From NCBI RefSeq assembly GCF_033366695.1, contig NZ_JAOBTQ010000001.1, positions 2,914,001 through 2,978,000 on the forward strand: a stretch of DNA of 64,000 bases. Reading direction: 5' to 3'. The DNA is from Streptomyces sp. SCL15-4. GTDB lineage: Bacteria; Actinomycetota; Actinomycetes; Streptomycetales; Streptomycetaceae. The notes under the pieces were generated by a model. It was not told the origin of the DNA and did no database searches. It worked only from the letters and a program-made list of their open reading frames with translations. Shown in pieces: positions 53,220 through 61,613 of the stretch. Both the position numbers and the translations under genes were made by a program. Position 1 is the first letter of the stretch, and each line of letters starts with the position of its first letter.

Positions 53220-54565
53220 GTCGGTTCTCCTTCCGTCTGCGGATCGGTTGAGCGAGGGGCGATGCCGTGAGCGATGAGGTGTTCTGCGTTCGTCCACCCG
53301 GTTCCGGCGAAGCGCCAGTGGGAGAGGACGAGGACGGTGTCCGGGTCGGGCAGGGGGTGACCCGCTTCGGGCGCGCGGGCGCGGGCCAGGGCTTCGTTGT
53401 GGTCGGCGCGTTCCTGGCGGAGGGCGCCGAGGGTGACGGAGTAGGTGCGGGACTTGGTGGAGAAGTGGCCGCGGAAGCCGAGCATGTGGGCCCACTTGCG
53501 CAGGCGCAGCGCTTCGAGTTTGGGGAGCGCGCCGAGGTGCCAGCAGGTGAGGATCATCCGGCGGGCGTGGTCGGTGACACCGGAGCCGATCAGGTCGGTG
53601 ATGGGGTTGCGGACGGGGTGGTCGAGCGTGCCGGCCGTCTCGGCGCCTTTGGTGGCGTACTTGGCGATGTAGGCGGCCACGGCCCGGCTGGACAGCTCCG
53701 AGGTGCCCGCGAAGTCCGCGGAGCGGATGGGGCGGATGTCGAGCTGGTCGCCGAAGCGGAAGGCGTAGGCGCGGCCGTCGATGACCGGGCCGGGTGTCTC
53801 GGCGAGGCGGGCGGCCGAGCGGATCGCGTCGGTGAGGAGTTCGGTCGTGGCCCAGGCGGGCGGGTCGTCCTCCGCGCCTCCCGGGCCGTCGAGGCGGATG
53901 ACGGCGTGGAAGTGGACGGCGCCGCGCCGCTGGTACTCGGCGACCTTGGCGTACGACACACGGAGGCAGTCACGCGTCGCGGAGCGGGTGAGGCCCGCGC
54001 GGGTGGCGATCTGCTGGCGCAGGTAGGTGGTGAACCGACCCCAGAGGGCACCGGCATGCGCGTTCCAGAGGACGGCGGCCTGGTAGTCGTAACGCTCAGG
54101 GTCGAGCGGCGTACCCAGAGCGGGGTCGTCCTCCGTGTGCGAGCGTCCGCAGCGGCACCGGCCGCCGGTCGGGCGGTTGTGGACCGGGCCGAAGGACGGA
54201 GCGGTGAAGGTGGCGAAGACGCGGGGGTGCCGGGCGACCGCCGGGCCGATGCCTTTGCCGCCGTTCAGACCGGCCGTGACAAGGTGGAAGGTGTCCTTGC
54301 GGTACGTCTCCGCGCAGGTGGCACACCGGGTGGCGCGACGGTTGTTGCAGCGGATGAGGAGCTGTCCGGCCGGTAGGTCGCGGTCGGTGATCTCCCGGAC
54401 GATTTCACCGGTGGCCACGTGGACGTCGAGCCGGTGACCCTCCATTCGTACGGGCCGCTCGCAGCCGCCGAGGCGCTGGATCTGCCGGGCGTAGGAGCCG
54501 AGGTCGCCGTGCCGGGCGAGGGCGGCCATGTGACGGATGGCTCCAAGGGGAGCCGGTGGACGCAT
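53192..54565 (-). CDS. RepSA-type replication initiator
   Basis: The 457-residue protein matches the initiators of Streptomyces pSAM2-type elements. It has an N-terminal cysteine cluster (RCNNRRATRCATCAETYRKD), a further CRCGRSH, the HUH-like metal-binding motif AVHFHAVIRLDG near residue 218, and a Tyr/Lys motif AAYIAKYATK near 300, likely the nicking tyrosine. It should start rolling-circle replication of the excised circle. The ATG at 54565 has AAGGAGG upstream, and an operator palindrome lies 40 bases before it. Confidence 0.9.
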   Translation of the reverse strand: MRPPAPLGAIRHMAALARHGDLGSYARQIQRLGGCERPVRMEGHRLDVHVATGEIVREITDRDLPAGQLLIRCNNRRATRCATCAETYRKDTFHLVTAGLNGGKGIGPAVARHPRVFATFTAPSFGPVHNRPTGGRCRCGRSHTEDDPALGTPLDPERYDYQAAVLWNAHAGALWGRFTTYLRQQIATRAGLTRSATRDCLRVSYAKVAEYQRRGAVHFHAVIRLDGPGGAEDDPPAWATTELLTDAIRSAARLAETPGPVIDGRAYAFRFGDQLDIRPIRSADFAGTSELSSRAVAAYIAKYATKGAETAGTLDHPVRNPITDLIGSGVTDHARRMILTCWHLGALPKLEALRLRKWAHMLGFRGHFSTKSRTYSVTLGALRQERADHNEALARARAPEAGHPLPDPDTVLVLSHWRFAGTGWTNAEHLIAHGIAPRSTDPQTEGEPTWPSVFPTS

Positions 54566-54604
54566 GTGCAGGTTCCTCCTTGTGGTGCGGGTGTTGGGCC
54601 CTGT

Positions 54605-54634
54605 CCTGACTGTCTAGGGGGCTAGACAGTCAGG
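54605..54634. promoter_or_regulatory. Operator palindrome before rep-xis-int
   Basis: A perfect 13-bp inverted repeat (CCTGACTGTCTAG at 54605-54617 and its complement at 54622-54634) flanks GGGG. Its core, GTCTAG-N4-CTAGAC, recurs elsewhere in the element. Position before rep suggests repression of replication and excision. Confidence 0.8.
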
Positions 54635-54656
54635 GCAGGCGAAAGGAGTCGTTGGT

Positions 54657-54953
54657 TCAGCGGCGGGTGAGGAGAGAGCGGAGAACGACGGCGCACACGG
54701 CGACCGATGTGGCGGTCACGGCGACGGCGAGCAGCATGGAGACGAGGACGGCACCCACGACCAAGACCACGGCGGTCCCACCACCGACGAGGGCGAGCGC
54801 CGTGCCGGGCGTCAACTGGATGGTCGGGCGGGCCAGCGCCGGAGGTGCGGGCGTCGATGGCCTGGCCGGAGTGACTGCGGTCGGCGCAACAGTGGCGGGC
54901 GTGGTGACCGGGACGGTCGGTTGCGGCATGGTGGGGATCTTCGGCCGGATCAT
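54657..54953 (-). CDS. SpdD-like small membrane protein
   Basis: The 98-residue protein has a Pro/Thr-rich N-terminal tail (about 45 residues) and two hydrophobic segments near its end (ALALVGGGTAVVLVVGAVLV and LLAVAVTATSVAVCAVVL). This is typical of the spread (Spd) proteins of Streptomyces plasmids, which help plasmids move through the mycelium. It starts ATG 54953 with AAGGAG upstream and sits between a 51-residue gene and rep. Confidence 0.75.
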   Translation of the reverse strand: MIRPKIPTMPQPTVPVTTPATVAPTAVTPARPSTPAPPALARPTIQLTPGTALALVGGGTAVVLVVGAVLVSMLLAVAVTATSVAVCAVVLRSLLTRR

Positions 54954-54972
54954 GAGCAGGGCTCCTTACGGG

Positions 54973-55128
54973 TCACTTGACGAGGGAGTCGATGACGGGC
55001 GCCAGCAGGCTGTCGGTCAGCAGGTAGCCGCCGAGGAGGAGCACGGCGACAAGCCACCAGGGCGGGCGGATGAGCTTGACGCCCAGGACCGTGACGCAGA
55101 GCAGGGCGAGCCAAAGCGGGACGCGCAT
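54973..55128 (-). CDS. 51-residue membrane peptide (Spd-like)
   Basis: This short gene starts at ATG 55128 with GGAGAT upstream and stops at 54973. The product has two membrane segments (LWLALLCVTVLGVKLI and WWLVAVLLLGGYLL) with RPP between them. Its position in the transfer operon suggests an Spd-type or transfer accessory role. No function is assigned by similarity. Confidence 0.75.
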   Translation of the reverse strand: MRVPLWLALLCVTVLGVKLIRPPWWLVAVLLLGGYLLTDSLLAPVIDSLVK

Positions 55129-55142
55129 GCGGTGATCTCCTG

Positions 55143-55322
55143 TCAGGCCGAGCAGCGGTGGGTGCGGGCGGCGAGTTCGGCGGCGGCGCGGGAGTCGTAC
55201 TCGGCCGAAAAGTCGCAGCGGGGTGCGGTGCAGGCGGCCAAGTGGCGGTGCCTGCCGCGGTCGATGTAGGAGGCGACGTTCACGGGGCCGATACGGCGGA
55301 CGTTGCGGAAGCGGCGGTTCAT
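55143..55322 (-). CDS. Mobile element transfer protein (59 residues)
   Basis: The 59-residue basic protein (MNRRFRNVRRIGPVNV...) has a possible zinc knuckle, CTAPRCDF followed by THRC near the end. Proteins of this type are found in many Streptomyces AICEs and plasmids between the tra and spd genes. ATG 55322 is the conserved start; a slightly longer frame overlaps the next gene upstream. Confidence 0.8.
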   Translation of the reverse strand: MNRRFRNVRRIGPVNVASYIDRGRHRHLAACTAPRCDFSAEYDSRAAAELAARTHRCSA

Positions 55323-55335
55323 GGCGGTGCTCCTC

Positions 55336-56034
55336 TCACAGGTGGGCGGCAACGGAGGCGGTCATGGACGGGGGAAGGCCGAGCCGGGCGCGGACGGCGT
55401 CGGGGTCGGCGGGGCGGCCGGTGGTCGAGCGTTGTTCGTCGGCCAGTGCCCGGGCGCGCTGGATAAGGGCGGGTGGGAGCGTGACGGCGGGACCGGGCGG
55501 AGGCGGAGCCGGGACGGCTTCCGGTTCGGCGGGGGCGGGAACGGGGGTTGGTGCCGGCAGGTCTTCCGGCTCCGGACCGTCGACAGCAGCCGGAGCAGGG
55601 TCTCGTTGGTCGTGCGGAGTAGCCGTCGGCGAGTCTGTGAGCACCGGAGATTCCTGGCCGGGCGGTGTGTGGGCCAGCAGAGTGCCGCCGAAGAAGGCGA
55701 TGGCGGGCCAGCCCGCGACCACCACGCGGAGCGAAGCGGGAACGTGGTCCAGGTCGAGGAGTCCGGCAGTGGCGACGTTGGCGCCGAGGGAGGCGGCAAG
55801 GGCCACCAGGAACCACAGCCGGGGACTACCCGCCGCCTGCCCCGTTCGCTGCAACTGGCGCATCCGGCGCCAGGAGGCGACCAGCAACAGGTCGACGCTG
55901 ACGGGATAGGCCCACGCCTTCCATCCGCCCTGTCCGGCCGCTGCGGCGAGGTCGTGCAAGTGGGAGAAGGACAGGGCGCCCGCGATGACGGCCTGGACGA
56001 CGACGGCGTCCACACGGACCAGGTGGGCACGCAT
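55336..56034 (-). CDS. DUF2637 (SpdB-like) membrane protein
   Basis: The 232-residue protein has four hydrophobic segments in its first 120 residues (for example VVVQAVIAGALSFSHLHDLA and LWFLVALAASLGANVATAGLL), then a Pro-rich linker and an HTH-like C-terminal end (ARALADEQRS...DPDAVRARLGLPPSM). DUF2637 proteins occur in the conjugation regions of Streptomyces elements and are thought to act with TraB in intramycelial spread. ATG 56034 has GGAG in reach. Confidence 0.85.
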   Translation of the reverse strand: MRAHLVRVDAVVVQAVIAGALSFSHLHDLAAAAGQGGWKAWAYPVSVDLLLVASWRRMRQLQRTGQAAGSPRLWFLVALAASLGANVATAGLLDLDHVPASLRVVVAGWPAIAFFGGTLLAHTPPGQESPVLTDSPTATPHDQRDPAPAAVDGPEPEDLPAPTPVPAPAEPEAVPAPPPPGPAVTLPPALIQRARALADEQRSTTGRPADPDAVRARLGLPPSMTASVAAHL

Positions 56035-56122
56035 CGGCTCCGGTTCCTTCCTGTTTCGGGCATGGGAGGGGTAGGGACATGGCGTGAGGCGGTCACGCCG
56101 GCCGTAGGGGGGAGGGAACGTG

Positions 56123-57487
56123 CTACTCGGTCACCGGGCGCGCGGTGGGCGTGGCGCCGGTCGAGGGGGACGGCCCGGCCGATGCGACGGCGACGGCGAG
56201 CCGGAAGCGGTCGAGCCGGGGCAGTTCAGGGACCAGAGCCGAGGTGCCGCGGCAGACGGCCGCCGCCTCTTCGAGCGAGAGAAGAGGAGAGCGGACGCGG
56301 GACCATCCGCCGGACGAGTCGCCGACGACCGCGACGCCGGGCCGGTCGGCAGGAATGGACGTGGCGGCCAGCGCTGCTTCGGGAGAGATGTCGGCCAGGG
56401 CCATGTTCGCCGACGCTTCGTCATTGACGCGGTGGCAAACGCGGCCGGTCAGTTGGGCACGCAGCATGGTGGCGCCCTTGCCGAGTTCCGAGCCGAAGCG
56501 CTGCCCGCAGACTTCGAGGTAGATGCCGGCCGCGCGGCCGAGCTGGGCGAGGCGGATGAGCTTGGTGACCAACGCGTCGCGCCGCTTCTCGTCATCCCGG
56601 TTCGCGGCGAGGAAGAGTTCCGCCACCTCGTCAACGACCAGCACTACCGGGACTGGCCGTACGGCGTCCGGCAGCCCCCAGACGTCCGAGGTGAGAACAG
56701 CGTCCGGATCGGCACCGCTGAGCCCGATCAGCCGAAACCGGTCTTCCATCTCTTCCAGCAGCGCGTCGAGGAGGTCGTTCGCCCGATCCGGGTCGTCGGC
56801 CAGCGCCGACAACCGGGGTGCGAAGGGCGCCAGTTCGACACCCCATTTGCAGTCGATCCCGACGAGGACGACCCGCTGCCGGGCCAGGCCGCACAGCAGG
56901 TTGCGCAGGTAGACGGACTTTCCGGACTGCGTGGCGCCGAGGATCAGTTCGTGCGGCACGGTGCGAAAGTCGCGTACGTGCCAGTCGCCGTCCTCTCGCA
57001 GCGCCAGCGGCAGGCAAAGCGGCTCGGCCGCAGCCTGACGCCGGGCGGGCCGCACATCGGCGAGCATGTCCCACCCGACGAGCCGCAGTTCGAGCCAGCC
57101 GGGTTTCATGGGGCGTACGTGGACGGCGTGGGCGCCCCAGGCATGGCGCAGTCGGTCGGCCGAGGCGGTGAAGTCCTCGGGCGCCTGCCCGGTCGCCATG
57201 CGCAGCCGCATGACGAGACCGGATGCGTTGGGCCGGGGGAAGGACCGCCGGGGCGGCACGGGTGCCGCCTGCCGCCCGATCACCCGGGCCGTGGCGACCC
57301 GGACGGCGGAAGCCGGGACCGTCAGGCCGCACGCGTCCATCGTCGCCCGGTACGACAGCAGCACCCGCAACGCGACGACCGGATACCCGACCAGCCACCA
57401 GAACACCACCGGCATCCGCCGACGGACCACCAGCAGCGCGACCACAAGGAGCAGGACCAGCAGCAGCACCCAGGTAACGTCAGTCAT
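56123..57487 (-). CDS. FtsK/SpoIIIE-type DNA translocase (TraSA-like)
   Basis: The 454-residue protein has an N-terminal membrane segment pair (about residues 4-45), Walker A GATQSGKS near residue 185 and Walker B VPVVLVVDEVAELF near 268. One such protein is enough to move double-stranded DNA between Streptomyces hyphae. ATG 57487 is chosen over the TTG three codons upstream. It overlaps the next gene upstream only slightly, so the two are coupled. Confidence 0.93.
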   Translation of the reverse strand: MTDVTWVLLLVLLLVVALLVVRRRMPVVFWWLVGYPVVALRVLLSYRATMDACGLTVPASAVRVATARVIGRQAAPVPPRRSFPRPNASGLVMRLRMATGQAPEDFTASADRLRHAWGAHAVHVRPMKPGWLELRLVGWDMLADVRPARRQAAAEPLCLPLALREDGDWHVRDFRTVPHELILGATQSGKSVYLRNLLCGLARQRVVLVGIDCKWGVELAPFAPRLSALADDPDRANDLLDALLEEMEDRFRLIGLSGADPDAVLTSDVWGLPDAVRPVPVVLVVDEVAELFLAANRDDEKRRDALVTKLIRLAQLGRAAGIYLEVCGQRFGSELGKGATMLRAQLTGRVCHRVNDEASANMALADISPEAALAATSIPADRPGVAVVGDSSGGWSRVRSPLLSLEEAAAVCRGTSALVPELPRLDRFRLAVAVASAGPSPSTGATPTARPVTE

Positions 57488-57492
57488 GGCGA

Positions 57493-57840
57493 TCAACCCT
57501 GGGCCGCAACCGGCGCGTTGACCATGACAGCGTCGGCCCGGTAGGCGATGCCGTGACGGCTACGCCCGCCGAACTCGCTCTCCCACGGCCGGGCGACCAG
57601 GCCCGACAGGATGACCGGCGCGCCCATGACCAGGCCGTCTCCGATCCCCTCTTCGGGAATGGTCACCTTGATCATGTCCGAGCCGCCGGCCGCGATGAAC
57701 ACCAGCTCCAGCGTCATGAGCCGCTGGTTGGTCACCGGGTCCACGGCGACCTCGCCGGTCTGACGGTCCCTGACCTTGACCTCGGGGAGCTTGGTGACGA
57801 GCAGCGTCGCGGCGGAGGTGTCTACGGGGATCACACGCAC
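57493..57840 (-). CDS. SCO3933 family regulatory protein
   Basis: The 115-residue protein (MRVIPVDTSAATLLVTK...) has an OB-like composition without clear motif. The family regularly precedes the tra gene in Streptomyces elements, where it is called a regulatory protein. It stands first in the transfer operon, just downstream of the operator cluster at 57900-57990. GTG 57840 follows GAGG; another GTG two codons later is possible. Confidence 0.8.
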   Translation of the reverse strand: MRVIPVDTSAATLLVTKLPEVKVRDRQTGEVAVDPVTNQRLMTLELVFIAAGGSDMIKVTIPEEGIGDGLVMGAPVILSGLVARPWESEFGGRSRHGIAYRADAVMVNAPVAAQG

Positions 57841-57889
57841 TGTCAGTACCTCACGGAGTCTTCGGGCGCCCTGAGATCGGCGCCGAGCG

Positions 57890-57990
57890 GGCTGAATAGC
57901 CCCCTAGACAGCAGCGGGGGCGACCACCCCAACTGTCTAGGGGGGTTGACAGTGAAGGTAGCCGACGACCCATCAACTGTCTAGGGGGGT
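57890..57990. promoter_or_regulatory. Cluster of three operator-like sites before the transfer operon
   Basis: CTGTCTAGGGGG appears three times: reversed at 57900-57911, and forward at 57933-57944 and 57977-57988. Each has a full GTCTAG half followed by four G and a degenerate second half (CTATTC, GTTGAC and GTATAC instead of CTAGAC). They lie between the SCO3933-family gene and the PP2C gene, upstream of the transfer operon. Weaker sites in series suggest graded repression. Confidence 0.7.
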
Positions 57991-58022
57991 ATACGGCGTG
58001 GCCGCGAAACCGTGCGAGAGGG

Positions 58023-58844
58023 CTATCGAACGGCCCAGTGGAGGACGGTCGCGTCGTCGTGCGCCTTGCCTCGCGGCCAGCGCCGACCGTCGGGGTCGCT
58101 CTTCTCGGCCTCTCGCACACGGCGGATCAGTTCGTCCGGCCCGGAGGAAGCAAGCACGTCCAAGTACTCTGCCCAGTCGGCGATTTGGAAGCGATCGACG
58201 AGCCGGGTCGCGCCGTCACTCAGAAGCGTCACGGTGGACAGCGAGTCAAGCGCCACCGTGCCGGCCAGCGCGTGTTCGGCCGCCTGCGGGTCGGGGCCGG
58301 CGATCCAGAAGCCGTCCGGCTGGTTGCGCAGACCGGTCAAAGCCTCCCGGTAGTCGGCGAGCGCGGCGGAATGCTCGGGTGAGCCGGTGGGCAGCGCGTC
58401 GACCGGCCCGCGCAGTCGCTTGCCGACTTCGTCCAGGCGCCGGTCGGTGACGACGGTCGCACTGCCGTCCTCCTCCTCCAGGAGCAACGAGGAATCACCC
58501 AGGACCAGGTACTCCAGCCTTTCCCCGTTGATCCGTGCGGCGACGACCGTACTGGTGGGACTGGCCCGGTACGCCAGGTCACAGCTGTCGCCGTGCAGCG
58601 AGCGGACGCGGCCGATCGAGTCGGCCAGGCACTCGGTGAGCGGCCGGGCGGGGGACCTGGAGATGGCTTGGAGCAGCAGGCCGCCCAGCGTCCCGGAGAA
58701 CCAGGCGACACCGTGCGTGCACCCAGTCTCGGCACCACCGACGCCGGCGCCGTCGAGGAGCACGACCGCTCCGGGAGCGGCGGCGGCGAAGTCCTCGTTC
58801 TCTCGTTCCGGGTCGGCGGGGAGCGTGGCGAGGTCGACCCTCAC
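58023..58844 (-). CDS. PP2C-type protein phosphatase
   Basis: The 273-residue protein has the PP2C metal motifs AVVLLDGAGV near residue 29, VTLLSDGATRLVD near 208 and DDATVLHW near the end. It should remove phosphate from Ser or Thr. GTG 58844 overlaps the stop of the HTH gene by four bases (GTGA), so the two are co-translated. The partner is unknown; the RsbW-like ATPase nearby is a plausible opponent. Confidence 0.85.
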   Translation of the reverse strand: MRVDLATLPADPERENEDFAAAAPGAVVLLDGAGVGGAETGCTHGVAWFSGTLGGLLLQAISRSPARPLTECLADSIGRVRSLHGDSCDLAYRASPTSTVVAARINGERLEYLVLGDSSLLLEEEDGSATVVTDRRLDEVGKRLRGPVDALPTGSPEHSAALADYREALTGLRNQPDGFWIAGPDPQAAEHALAGTVALDSLSTVTLLSDGATRLVDRFQIADWAEYLDVLASSGPDELIRRVREAEKSDPDGRRWPRGKAHDDATVLHWAVR

Positions 58845-59692
58845 ACCGCCGTCTCCTCGTCGTGCCGGTACAGGGGGCAGAGCAGTTCCACGGACTGCGG
58901 TTCGCTGGTCTCGGGGTCGTACTCGACACCCACCAGAGTGGAGAACCGGCGGTCGCCGACCTGGCCCCACATCACGTTCAGGTCGTTGGCGAGGAGCTGC
59001 ACGACACCGAGGGAACCTTGCGTGTGGATACCGGCGATCGCGAGCAGCGAGCCGTTTCCGTCCGGTCGCGGCAGCCGGCCGAGGTAGCCGACGTCGTACG
59101 GCCGGACCGGGTCGCTGTCCTGCCCCGAGCGGTACACGGTGCCGGTCTGCCGGTCCACGACGGTCCAGGGCCCGTCTTCCGCACGCTCCCAGTGGAGAAC
59201 CGGGTCCTGGGCGTAGGTGTCCCACATGGCCTGGGACATGCGGGGGCCGCAGACCACGATCAGGCCGTCCCGGTTGAGGTCGATCTCGCCGGTCACCGGC
59301 ACATGCTCCGAGGCGACGTCGAGCCCGTACGACCGCGCCAGGTCTTCCAGCCGCTTGCCGGAACTGACGTCGTCCACGGCGACGACGGTCCGACCGCGTT
59401 CGTCGTCCCGCCGCAACGGTGTGGCGACGGTGACGGCGCCCCGGCCGAGGAAGGCCCCTTCCGGCGCCGGACCGGTGTGCCGGATCTGGTGGATCCGCCC
59501 GCGGCTCAGGCCGGCCTTCGCGGCGATCTGCGCGTACGACAACCCTTGGGCGTGCAGGTCCTGAACCACTCGGCGACGAAGGCGGGCCAGCTCAGTCACC
59601 TCTTGCTGCGCGTCCGCCAAGCGAGTCGTCACCTCGCGCAACAGCAGGTACGGATCATCGATCGTCATGATCCGTTGGAGCTCGTCCGACAT
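58841..59692 (-). CDS. HTH regulator with unknown C-terminal sensing domain
   Basis: The 283-residue protein begins with a helical stretch and has a helix-turn-helix near residues 45-70 (LSYAQIAAKAGLSRGRIHQIRHTG). Its roughly 200-residue rear part (GKRLEDLARSYGLDVAS, IVVCGPRMSQAMWDTYA, WTVVDRQTGTVYRSG) I do not recognise. ATG 59692 has GGAGG upstream, and a perfect 16-bp palindrome lies 28 bases before it. It is a candidate for the factor that reads the element's operators. Confidence 0.75.
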   Translation of the reverse strand: MSDELQRIMTIDDPYLLLREVTTRLADAQQEVTELARLRRRVVQDLHAQGLSYAQIAAKAGLSRGRIHQIRHTGPAPEGAFLGRGAVTVATPLRRDDERGRTVVAVDDVSSGKRLEDLARSYGLDVASEHVPVTGEIDLNRDGLIVVCGPRMSQAMWDTYAQDPVLHWERAEDGPWTVVDRQTGTVYRSGQDSDPVRPYDVGYLGRLPRPDGNGSLLAIAGIHTQGSLGVVQLLANDLNVMWGQVGDRRFSTLVGVEYDPETSEPQSVELLCPLYRHDEETAV

Positions 59693-59719
59693 GACCTCAC
59701 CTCCTAGCAGTACCCAGGA

Positions 59720-59735
59720 GTCTAGGGCCCTAGAC
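59720..59735. promoter_or_regulatory. Operator palindrome before the HTH-PP2C pair
   Basis: GTCTAGGGCCCTAGAC is a perfect 16-bp palindrome, with the same GTCTAG-N4-CTAGAC layout as at 54609 and 60274. It lies 28 bases before the HTH gene start, so it could be autoregulatory. Confidence 0.75.
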
Positions 59736-59867
59736 GGAATGGGAGGCAGCCGCCGCCCGGTACGCACACCGATCACGTAGAAGCGCGATCTCCTCCGGGG
59801 GACACCTCTCGGGCTCACACCTCACCGCCAACTATGCGAACCCGCGATCGCACCGCTTTCTGCGCCC

Positions 59868-60257
59868 TCATACGCTCGCCCGCACCAGATCGGCCCAGAC
59901 GAAGCGCCCGTCAGGCAAGATCGTGTAGCCCCAGTTCTTCGCCAAGGCATCGATCAGCCGTAGCCCACGACCTCCCTCTTCACGGCTGGTGACGGGGCAC
60001 AGGTGAGGCACGCGAGCGCCGCCCTGGTCGACCACCTTGATGCGCACGAGATCGTCACCAAGGCCGACGACCACCAAGAACCACCCACCAGGCATGCCAC
60101 TCCGCGTATGCCGCAGGGCGTTCGTCGCCAGCTCGCTCACGACCAGGACGGCGTCTTCGACCGGACCACGGTCCGCGAGCAGGGAGGCCACGAAGTGACG
60201 GGCATTGGACACCTCTTCCGGCAGGCCGGGGAAGACACGGCACCACTTGGTGAGCAT
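59868..60257 (-). CDS. RsbW-like ATP-binding protein (anti-sigma kinase family)
   Basis: The 129-residue protein is a stand-alone HATPase domain: N box in SELATNALRHTRSG, then VVDQGG and the G2-type EEGGRGLRLID. Streptomyces contain many of these, often beside an XRE/DUF5753 protein as here. Possible roles are a Ser/Thr kinase toward an anti-sigma-type protein or a partner of the PP2C phosphatase. ATG 60257 is downstream of an operator palindrome. Confidence 0.85.
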   Translation of the reverse strand: MLTKWCRVFPGLPEEVSNARHFVASLLADRGPVEDAVLVVSELATNALRHTRSGMPGGWFLVVVGLGDDLVRIKVVDQGGARVPHLCPVTSREEGGRGLRLIDALAKNWGYTILPDGRFVWADLVRASV

Positions 60258-60273
60258 GGGAACCTCTCCGTTC

Positions 60274-60289
60274 GTCTAGGGGGCTAGAC
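60274..60289. promoter_or_regulatory. Operator palindrome before the RsbW-like gene
   Basis: GTCTAGGGGGCTAGAC has the same 6-4-6 layout as the operator before rep. It lies 17 bases before the ATG at 60257, in the short gap between this gene and the XRE gene. Confidence 0.75.
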
Positions 60290-60352
60290 AGCGTGACGGC
60301 AGAGTATTCCCAGCGATGAGCAGCATTCTAGGCATGTCGAGGAATTATTCCT

Positions 60353-61201
60353 CTATTGGGTGAGGGCATCCCCCAGGTCGCGGAACTCCTTCATCACCCG
60401 CAACAGCAGCTCGCGCACCTCATCACCGAAGACGGCAGCGCGCTCGAAGCGCTCGAAGGTCTCCTCGTAGGCGGCCACTTCAGCAGCGTCAGTGGACACC
60501 CGTTCGTTGTCGAAGGTCTCGATCACGACCGCCCGCTGGTCGCACAAGGTGAAGCCGTGCCGCGGCAGCACCGGCACCGGCCGGCGCCAGGGAATCACCC
60601 CCAGCCGTACCGTGCTCAGACTCTCCACCGCCAGCAGCCGGTCGAACTGCGCCAGCATCAGCGCCGGACTCCCGGGCCAGGTCCGCAACACGGCCTCGGT
60701 GACCACGAACACCGACTCCCGCCCCGGCTCGTACAGGACGCTCTGCCGATCCACACGGGCAGCGACGGCCCGACCGACAGCCTCGGGTGTCGAGCGCGGG
60801 GCGCTCTGGAAGACGTGCCGGGCGTACTCCGCGCTCTGCAACATGGCCGGCAGTACGACGCACTGGAACGAGCGCACGGACTGAGCGGACCGCACCTCTT
60901 CATCAACGGTCGTGCCCTCGGCGACGTCAACAGCGGTCGACTCGTCGTCCTCGGCGGCAAGCACGCCCGCCAGCAGCTCCCACACCTCACGAGAGACCGA
61001 CTCATCCACGCCGAGGGCGCCCACGATCCGGTCGAGCACATCCCGGCTCGGAACCATGCGCCCGGTCTCGATCTTCGACACGGTCGGCTGACCTACGCCG
61101 GCCCGCTGTGCCAGCACGGCACCCGTCAGACCCGACTCTCCACGAAGCACACGAAGACGCGCACCCAGCGCCTTCATCCGCTCCCGCCGCTCACTCCCCA
61201 T
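60353..61201 (-). CDS. XRE-family regulator with DUF5753 domain
   Basis: The 282-residue protein has an N-terminal XRE helix-turn-helix (about residues 15-65, LAQRAGVGQPTVSKIETGRMVPS) and the DUF5753 domain with QCVVLPAMLQSAEYARHVF and VRLGVIPWRRP. Such proteins are abundant in Streptomyces and often lie beside an RsbW-like ATPase and a DUF397 protein; no DUF397 gene is seen here. ATG 61201 is used; ATG 61177, eight codons in, has a better ribosome site. A GAGGAAT palindrome overlaps the stop. Confidence 0.85.
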   Translation of the reverse strand: MGSERRERMKALGARLRVLRGESGLTGAVLAQRAGVGQPTVSKIETGRMVPSRDVLDRIVGALGVDESVSREVWELLAGVLAAEDDESTAVDVAEGTTVDEEVRSAQSVRSFQCVVLPAMLQSAEYARHVFQSAPRSTPEAVGRAVAARVDRQSVLYEPGRESVFVVTEAVLRTWPGSPALMLAQFDRLLAVESLSTVRLGVIPWRRPVPVLPRHGFTLCDQRAVVIETFDNERVSTDAAEVAAYEETFERFERAAVFGDEVRELLLRVMKEFRDLGDALTQ

Positions 61202-61613
61202 GTCCAGGGTTCTACACCACCCGCCACCAGGCACCCGTACGACCGGACACAGCGACCACCAACCGAACGTGATTCAAACTTTCTCTACTGGTTCAAGGCC
61301 CGCGCACGGCGCGGGCGCGCGCCGCCTCTGCGGCGCGGCCTGCCTCCTGTCTTCGCCCCGGCTGGCCGCGCCCGGCGGCGCGCTCGGCGACTGCGGGAAC
61401 ATCGTGGGGAGAAACCCGCTGCGGCTGGGGCGGTCGGCTCCACGGCTTCAGGCAGCCAATTTGGCGCGAGCCTCGAAGATCATGACCCAAGATCGGGCAC
61501 TAACGGGCAGGCTTACAAACCTGCGCGATCCGCGGGATAGTGTAATGGGCCATGATCACTCGCGCCAAATCAGCTCCAGCTCAAAGCCGCACCACCGACC
61601 TGATCCGCGATCG
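61202..61613. other. Non-coding gap between XRE gene and HEPN gene
   Basis: These 412 bases contain no supported gene. The left half is very GC-rich (CGCGCAC/GCGCGGG runs near 61300), and the right half shifts to lower GC, so the change in base composition lies in this gap. It may hold an old junction of the accessory cargo. Confidence 0.5.
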
